Source: Bacteroidales bacterium UBA3143 (GTDB taxonomy: Bacteria; Bacteroidota; Bacteroidia; Bacteroidales; Dysgonomonadaceae). From it: DNA of 11,735 bases. The position numbers and the translations under genes were made by a program. Below the pieces are notes generated by a model. The model ran no database searches. It was not told the DNA's origin and saw nothing but the letters and a program-made list of their open reading frames with translations. This document shows positions 7,219 through 11,735 of this stretch, piece after piece (position 1 is the stretch's first letter; every line of letters starts with the position of its first letter). The DNA lies in the NCBI GenBank assembly GCA_002364735.1, contig DEZB01000012.1, positions 3,395 through 15,129 on the forward strand, given 5' to 3'.

Positions 7219-8847
7219 TTATTCAAACTTTGCATCATTCTTAATCTTCTCCAATTGTTTTTTAAGTGTAATGTTCTTATTGCGGCTATATTTTGTATAA
7301 CTTAACTGAAGCTCTTTGGCCAGTGAGAATATAATCATCAACAATATGATAGAGAAGGGCAGACCGAGTATCACAGTGGCTGACTGAATAGTAAAGAGTG
7401 CTGCCTCACCTCCAATTAATAACACCGAAATTGCGATTGTTCCCTCCATAAAAGCCCAAAACACTCTTTGCATCTTGGGTGGAGTAGATCGCCCGCTACT
7501 TGTGAGGCTACTTACCACAAGCGAACCACTATCGCTACTGGTGACAAAGAATATCATAATAGCTATAACTGTTATTATCGATAGTGTCATTTGTAATAAT
7601 CCTGAGTCAGTAAGGTACTTATACATTTCGAACAGAGAAGTAGCTACATTACTCTCTACTGCTTTTTCTATCACACCATAGTGCAACTTATTAAAGTAGA
7701 TAGCAGGTGCTCCCAGCACTGTCATAGCAAACGTTACAGCAATAGTTGGTAAAGTTATCACTCCTAAAGCTATTTGTCTGATAGTTCGTCCTTTTGAAAT
7801 ACGCGCAATAAATGTTCCCACAAAGGGAGCCCAAGAAATCCACCATGCCCAGTAAAACACAGTCCATGCTCCTTGCCAAGCCATATCGTTTGATTGAATG
7901 GTTGTAAAAAGTCCTATGTTTACAAAATCTTTTATGTATATACCCATACCTGAAAGATAAGTTGACAATATATATCCGGTAGGTCCAATAATGATTATTC
8001 CTAAAAGTAAAAGAGCACTTATGTATAAATTGGCTTCGCTCAACCATTTAATTCCTTTTGAGATACCACTCACCACAGAGATGGCTGCAATAAGGGTGAT
8101 AAAAACAATAAGTAATGCTTGAACATTGGATGCATCGGGTATACCGAAAACATAATTAAGACCAGAGTTGATTTGTTTTGCTCCAAGACCCAAAGAAATA
8201 GCCAATCCAAATAAGACTGACAAGGTAGCTACAGTATCAATTATGTCGCCCCATATGCCATATATCTTCTCTTTCAGAAGAGGATAAAACAAACTGCGGA
8301 TTGCAAAAGGAAGCCCTTTGTTATAGGAAAAATACCCCAGTCCAATTGCAAGTAAACCATATATTGCCCAAGCATGAAAGCCCCAGTGAAGATACATTAT
8401 TTTAAAATTGTCAAAAGCCGATCCACTTTGTAATGCCGTAGGAATATTTAGATGATAAATCGGTTCTGCAACACCATAGAAAAAGATACCTATACCGACG
8501 CCAGCGCTAAACATCATGGCAAACCACGATAAATCACTAAATTCAGGTTTGACAGTATATCCTCCCAATTTGATATTGCCAAATTTAGAGAATCCAATAA
8601 AAAGCAGAAATATGATTGATGCATTGATGGTGAGAACATAGAGCCAGTTGAAGTTTCTATTGATGGAGATGTTGATGTTTGCAAAAAATTCTGCAGATAA
8701 ATTTGGCTTTAAAATGGTGAAGACACTAAAAGCAAGAACCAATAGGGCAGTAACAACAGATACAAACACGTTCATGTCCATGCCAAACCTTGTATAGTTT
8801 CGGGTATAAAGTTTTTCTTTCTCTTTTTTTAAATCCATTCTTTTCAT
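7219..8847 (-). CDS. BCCT-family transporter, copy 1
   Basis: Inner-membrane secondary transporter of the betaine/carnitine/choline family, probably importing a quaternary-ammonium osmolyte such as glycine betaine. The 542 residues hold about 12 hydrophobic segments. Family marks are the glycine stretch SAGVGIGIFFYGVAEPIYH (114-132), the aromatic site HWGFHAWAIY (154-163: Trp155, Trp160, Tyr163), and the BCCT signature WAWWISWAPFVG (333-344) followed by ARISKGRTIR. FFVTSSDSGS at 433-442 corresponds to the Na2 site of BetP (Phe433, Thr436, Ser437), which favours sodium coupling. All aromatic ligand-site positions are intact. Termini are short, without a long osmosensing tail like BetP's. Alignment with copy 2 suggests Met4 (8838) may be the true start. 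It lies 279 bp downstream of its paralogue, with a terminator and a -7 box between them. Exact substrate cannot be told. Confidence 0.95.
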   Translation of the reverse strand: MKRMDLKKEKEKLYTRNYTRFGMDMNVFVSVVTALLVLAFSVFTILKPNLSAEFFANINISINRNFNWLYVLTINASIIFLLFIGFSKFGNIKLGGYTVKPEFSDLSWFAMMFSAGVGIGIFFYGVAEPIYHLNIPTALQSGSAFDNFKIMYLHWGFHAWAIYGLLAIGLGYFSYNKGLPFAIRSLFYPLLKEKIYGIWGDIIDTVATLSVLFGLAISLGLGAKQINSGLNYVFGIPDASNVQALLIVFITLIAAISVVSGISKGIKWLSEANLYISALLLLGIIIIGPTGYILSTYLSGMGIYIKDFVNIGLFTTIQSNDMAWQGAWTVFYWAWWISWAPFVGTFIARISKGRTIRQIALGVITLPTIAVTFAMTVLGAPAIYFNKLHYGVIEKAVESNVATSLFEMYKYLTDSGLLQMTLSIITVIAIMIFFVTSSDSGSLVVSSLTSSGRSTPPKMQRVFWAFMEGTIAISVLLIGGEAALFTIQSATVILGLPFSIILLMIIFSLAKELQLSYTKYSRNKNITLKKQLEKIKNDAKFE

Positions 8848-8914
8848 ATTATCTTTTTGTTGAATTTGTGCAAAGAGTCAAGAGTTTTTTTAAATTAAAC
8901 CATTAGGCAATACA

Positions 8915-8922
8915 CAAAGATA
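8915..8922 (-). promoter_or_regulatory. Putative -7 element of BCCT copy 1
   Basis: The minus strand reads TATCTTTG, a canonical TAnnTTTG box, about 68 nt before the first possible start codon. Because the preceding BCCT gene has its own terminator at 9012-9058, a promoter here is expected. The -33 box is not clear. Confidence 0.55.
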
Positions 8923-9010
8923 TAATAATAACTACTATTATTAGAAAATCATTTTCAATTCACAGAGACTGTTGTTTAATATTGTGAAAGTATAATCCAT
9001 GTATATATTA

Positions 9011-9058
9011 AAAAACCTCAGTAATAGTAGCACCAAATACCACTACAACTAAGGTTTT
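9011..9058 (-). terminator. Rho-independent terminator of BCCT copy 2
   Basis: Arms 9012-9022 and 9048-9058 form an 11-bp stem. The single C/A mismatch on the plus strand becomes a G-U pair in minus-strand RNA, and a run of about six T follows on the minus strand, which together fix the orientation. An inner GTAG/CTAC stem (9027-9030 with 9043-9046) strengthens it. It lies about 70 nt after the BCCT copy 2 stop codon. Confidence 0.82.
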
Positions 9059-9126
9059 AATTATTTTATATGATTAAAGCTTCTATCTAATTGGATATTA
9101 ATTACCAATTAAACATTAAATCCGTA

Positions 9127-10752
9127 TCATTCTTGCACAAACTTAGCATCTTCTTCTATTTTGCCCAATTGCTTTTTGAGTGTTATGTTCTTATTACGAC
9201 TATATTTTTTATAGCTATGCTGAAGCTCTTTGGCAAGCGAAAATATAATAATCAAAAGAATAATAGAGAATGGTAGACCAAGAATAATAGCAGCTGATTG
9301 TAAGGTATTAAGCGCAGCTTCTCCACCAATTAATAGAACAGAAATGGCAATTATCCCTTCCATAAATGCCCAAAACACTCGCTGCTTTCTGGGCACAGTA
9401 GAATGGCCACTACTGGTGAGGCTACTAACTACAAGCGAGCCACTGTCACTACTGGTAACAAAGAATATCATAACAGCTAAAACAGCCACAATCGATAAAC
9501 CCATTTGCAATATACCCGAGTTGGTGAGGTATCTAAACATCTCGAAAAGCGATATAGCTATATTGCTTTCTATTGCTTGTGCAATAGCTCCATCATGCAA
9601 ATTGTTAAGGTAGACACCCGATGCGCCCAAAACTGTCATTGAAAGCGTAACAACAATGGTTGGTATGGTTAGTCCACCTATAGCGAGCTGACGAATAGTT
9701 CTTCCTCTTGAGATGCGTGCAATAAAAGTACCCACAAATGGAGCCCAAGAAATCCACCATGCCAAATAAAATATTGTCCATGCACCTTGCCAAGCCACAT
9801 CGCTGGGTTCGATAGCAATAAATAAACCTGAGCTGAAAATATCTCTTATGTAAATGCCCATACTTGAGATATATGTAGAAAAAATATAAACAGTTGGACC
9901 AATAAGAGTTACTGCTATCAAAAAAAGTGTGGTTATAACAAGGTTAGCCTCGCTCAACCATTTTATTCCTTTTGATACACCACTTACAACAGAGAAGGTG
10001 GCAATAATTGTAATGAAAATGATAATCATCACTTGCACATTAGATGCATTGGGAATGCCAAATACATAGTTAAGTCCAGCGTTAATTTGCAATGCTCCAA
10101 GACCAAGCGAAACTGCTAATCCAAAGAGAACAGCAAGGGCAGCTACAGTATCTATTATGTTGCCCCAAAAGCCATAAATCTTTTCTTTGAGAAGTGGATA
10201 GAACAAGCTGCGAATAGCAAAGGGTAATCCTTTATTATAAGAAAAGTATCCAAGTCCAATGGCAAATATCACATAAATGGCCCAAGCATGCAACCCATAG
10301 TGAAGATACATCACCTTAAAGTTGTCAAAAACTGAACCACTTTGAAGACCCGTGGGAATATTTAAATGATATATGGGTTCTGCTACACCATAGAAAAATA
10401 TACCAATACCTATACCAGCACTAAACATCATGGCAAACCAAGATATATCGTTAAATTCAGGTTTGGCAGTATGACCACCCAGTTTGATGTTTCCCAGCTT
10501 TGAAAATCCAATAAACAACAGAAACGCTATAGACGCATTTGCAGTGAGTATATAGAGCCAGTTGAAATTTTTATTAATTGCCGAATTGACACCTCCGAAA
10601 AACTCTGCGGATACGCTTGGCTTTAAAATGGTGAAAACACTAAAAGCAAGGACTAAAAGTGCTGTAACAACAGATACAAACACATTCATGTCGAAGCCAA
10701 ATCTTGTGAAGTTTCGCGAGTAAAGTTTTTCTTTCTCCTTCTTTAAATTCAT
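9127..10752 (-). CDS. BCCT-family transporter, copy 2
   Basis: A 541-residue paralogue of the neighbouring BCCT gene, about 78% identical by hand alignment (near 115 differences over 537 positions), so a tandem duplication. It has the same layout: SAGIGIGIFFYGVAEPIYH near 111-129, the signature AWWISWAPFVG (331-341), ARISRGRTIR, and the Na2-site motif FFVTSSDSGS (431-440). Two aromatic positions differ from copy 1. The Trp155 equivalent is Tyr152 (HYGLHAWAIY), and the Trp333 equivalent just before AWW is Leu330 (FYLAWW). These align with positions at or near the ligand-coordinating aromatic cage of BetP, so substrate range or affinity may have shifted. The start (MNLKKEKEKLY) is the only in-frame ATG at this end. 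Divergence is greatest around residues 240-325. It has its own terminator and a possible promoter. Confidence 0.95.
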   Translation of the reverse strand: MNLKKEKEKLYSRNFTRFGFDMNVFVSVVTALLVLAFSVFTILKPSVSAEFFGGVNSAINKNFNWLYILTANASIAFLLFIGFSKLGNIKLGGHTAKPEFNDISWFAMMFSAGIGIGIFFYGVAEPIYHLNIPTGLQSGSVFDNFKVMYLHYGLHAWAIYVIFAIGLGYFSYNKGLPFAIRSLFYPLLKEKIYGFWGNIIDTVAALAVLFGLAVSLGLGALQINAGLNYVFGIPNASNVQVMIIIFITIIATFSVVSGVSKGIKWLSEANLVITTLFLIAVTLIGPTVYIFSTYISSMGIYIRDIFSSGLFIAIEPSDVAWQGAWTIFYLAWWISWAPFVGTFIARISRGRTIRQLAIGGLTIPTIVVTLSMTVLGASGVYLNNLHDGAIAQAIESNIAISLFEMFRYLTNSGILQMGLSIVAVLAVMIFFVTSSDSGSLVVSSLTSSGHSTVPRKQRVFWAFMEGIIAISVLLIGGEAALNTLQSAAIILGLPFSIILLIIIFSLAKELQHSYKKYSRNKNITLKKQLGKIEEDAKFVQE

Positions 10753-10797
10753 TACTTAAGTTGTAAATTTATTAGTTACTTATTTTTTAACAATCTG

Positions 10798-10805
10798 CAA
10801 ACATA
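10798..10805 (-). promoter_or_regulatory. Putative -7 element of BCCT copy 2
   Basis: The minus strand reads TATGTTTG, matching TAnnTTTG, about 45 nt before the start codon. No clear -33 box is seen. It is the only such box in the 500 bp upstream of the gene that I found. Confidence 0.5.
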
Positions 10806-11255
10806 CAAAAACCATAAAAATATTCACTATAATAAATCATTAAGAAAGTTATTTGCGTTTATTATTTATATAAGTTCTTACAGTAAAATAACGACCCTGC
10901 TCATTTTGGTCACTGCAATAGGTGTCAAATCATTTATTTTATTATTCTCAAAAATGCTAACCTCCTCAATATTCATTATAAAAAAGAGAAAGAGATATAG
11001 TTTTCTTGCATTAAGCTAATGTGTCGACTATAGCAATATGATTAAGAAAATGCTTAATGTATAGCAATTTGTTTTTCTATAACCACCCGATTTTCATATT
11101 ACTCATCGCTTTTTGAGGTTGTTTTGGAATTAATGAGTAAAACTTCTATTATAATAATATTCAATTTTTCAGAACAATTACATATCTGAGATTATTTGTT
11201 GGTTATTATATTTTGGCATAGGAAACTGTTCATACTTTTATATTCTATAATAAGT
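10806..11255. other. AT-rich non-coding stretch
   Basis: No gene is supported here. Short inverted repeats are visible: CATTAAGC (11009-11016) with GCTTAATG (11052-11059), and TTACTCAT (11099-11106) with ATGAGTAA (11133-11140). A 32-codon ATG frame on the minus strand (10878-10976) reads like protein in part but has no recognised family, promoter or ribosome-binding site. No tRNA, known ncRNA or TAnnTTTG box was recognised on either strand. Confidence 0.5.
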
Positions 11256-11278
11256 AATCTGTTTCATACAAACAGATT
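11256..11278. repeat. Perfect 9-bp hairpin next to the repeat array
   Basis: AATCTGTTT and AAACAGATT pair perfectly around a 5-nt CATAC loop. A related half, CTGTTCATAC, lies 33 bp to the left (11226-11235), matching CTGTTTCATAC here with one base deleted. No T-run follows on either strand, so it is not a typical terminator. It ends about 40 bp before the tandem array. Confidence 0.55.
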
Positions 11279-11319
11279 GAAGAAGATTTGGAGCGGTAAT
11301 AAATGTTACAATGACGGAC

Positions 11320-11716
11320 TTGACATCTACTTGTAAAGTTATTCAATGTGAGATAGAGTAAGTGGACAAGTAGTTGAAAAGTATAAAATGGTGCCGTGAA
11401 GGACTGGACAATTACTTAAAATGTCACTCAATGTGACATTGAATGAGTGGACAACTACTTGAAAAGTGCAACACGGCGACGTGATGGACTGGACAACTAA
11501 TTGAAAAGTATAAAACGGTGACATGATGGACTGAACAACTAATTGAAAAGTTACTCAATGTGACATTGAATGGTTAGACAACTACTTAGAAAGTGCAACA
11601 CGGCGACGTGAAGAGGTGAACAACTACTTAAAGAGTATAAAACGGTGACGTGAAGAACTGTACAAGTAGTTGAAAAGTTTCGTAAAGTGACAATGAGTGA
11701 GTGGACAACTACTTAA
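11320..11716. repeat. Ten-copy 42/43-bp tandem array with 127-bp higher-order repeat
   Basis: The conserved core, consensus TGGACAACTACTTGAAAAGT, starts at 11320, 11363, 11405, 11448, 11490, 11532, 11575, 11617, 11659 and 11702, so spacings are 42 or 43 bp. Between cores lie partner segments of three types: A (23 bp, centred on CAATGTGACATTG), B (22 bp, centred on CACGGCGACGTG) and C (22 bp, centred on ACGGTGACGT). Their order is A-C-A-B-C-A-B-C-A. This gives two full 127-bp A-B-C units, 11425-11551 and 11552-11678, about 84% identical by hand count (20 differences). Outer copies are more diverged, and the last core breaks off near 11716. The 127-bp period is not divisible by 3 and stops occur in the frames, so it is not a conserved coding repeat. 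I do not recognise this family. Confidence 0.9.
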
Positions 11717-11735
11717 GGGGGCCTCTAAAAACTAT

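Noticed and set aside
9230..9613. Plus-strand frames opposite the BCCT genes (also 7475-7681)
   Set aside because: They mirror each other only because the two BCCT genes are paralogues; their sequence is the complement of conserved BCCT codons, with no independent signals.
10878..10976. 32-codon minus-strand frame with a stretch resembling a leucine-rich-repeat segment (ENNKINDLTPIA)
   Set aside because: Too short, flanked by stops, no recognised family, promoter or ribosome-binding site. It may be a gene remnant but cannot be supported.
10954..11019. 21-codon plus-strand peptide frame
   Set aside because: Basic and short, with no promoter box, no membrane segment of sufficient length and no partner gene; consistent with chance.
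11339..11524. 61-codon minus-strand open frame within the array
   Set aside because: It lies wholly inside the tandem repeats. The 42/43/42-bp spacing shifts the frame every 127 bp, so no reading frame is maintained, and there is no promoter or ribosome-binding site.
11320..11716. CRISPR array
   Set aside because: The segments between cores are not unique spacers: they fall into three recurring types in a fixed order. The cores themselves vary, and no cas gene is present.

Overview
The window reads as chromosomal DNA from a low-GC member of the Bacteroidota, most likely a Bacteroidales. The clues are the TAnnTTTG-type -7 promoter elements upstream of several genes, the general lack of Shine-Dalgarno sequences, very AT-rich intergenic DNA, and a topoisomerase I that ends in Gly-Arg-Tyr/Phe-Gly-Pro repeats plus a lysine-rich tail instead of zinc fingers. 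I cannot name the genus.

All six convincing genes lie on the minus strand, so transcription runs from right to left. In that order they are: a BCCT-family osmolyte/quaternary-amine transporter (9127-10752), a second tandem BCCT paralogue (7219-8847), an NlpE-type lipoprotein (6561-7019), a class II adenosylcobalamin-dependent ribonucleotide reductase, nrdJ (3474-6014), a YigZ/IMPACT-family protein (2653-3270), and DNA topoisomerase I, topA (55-2541). Hairpin-plus-T-run terminators follow the right-hand BCCT gene, nlpE and nrdJ. Together with -7-like boxes before five of the genes, this suggests mostly single-gene transcription units rather than one operon. The shared themes are modest: two osmolyte transporters and an envelope-stress type lipoprotein, then housekeeping genes for dNTP supply and DNA topology.

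About 980 bp at the right end (10753-11735) has no convincing gene. Its last 400 bp holds the most unusual element of the window: a ten-copy array with a 42/43-bp period. Each monomer joins a conserved 20-bp core to one of three palindromic partner segments (A, B, C). The partners cycle in an A-B-C order, giving a 127-bp higher-order repeat. The palindromes differ in sequence between types but largely keep their self-complementarity. Two copies, second and second-last, carry the reverse complement of the central 10 bp of the core. The array is not a CRISPR and cannot be a conserved coding repeat, because 127 is not a multiple of 3. I do not recognise it; its function is open.

Other points of interest are two substitutions of aromatic ligand-site positions between the two BCCT copies, a perfect 10-bp inverted repeat framing a possible nrdJ promoter, a near-leaderless promoter layout for the YigZ-family gene, and a cUUCGg-capped hairpin in the nlpE 3' region.
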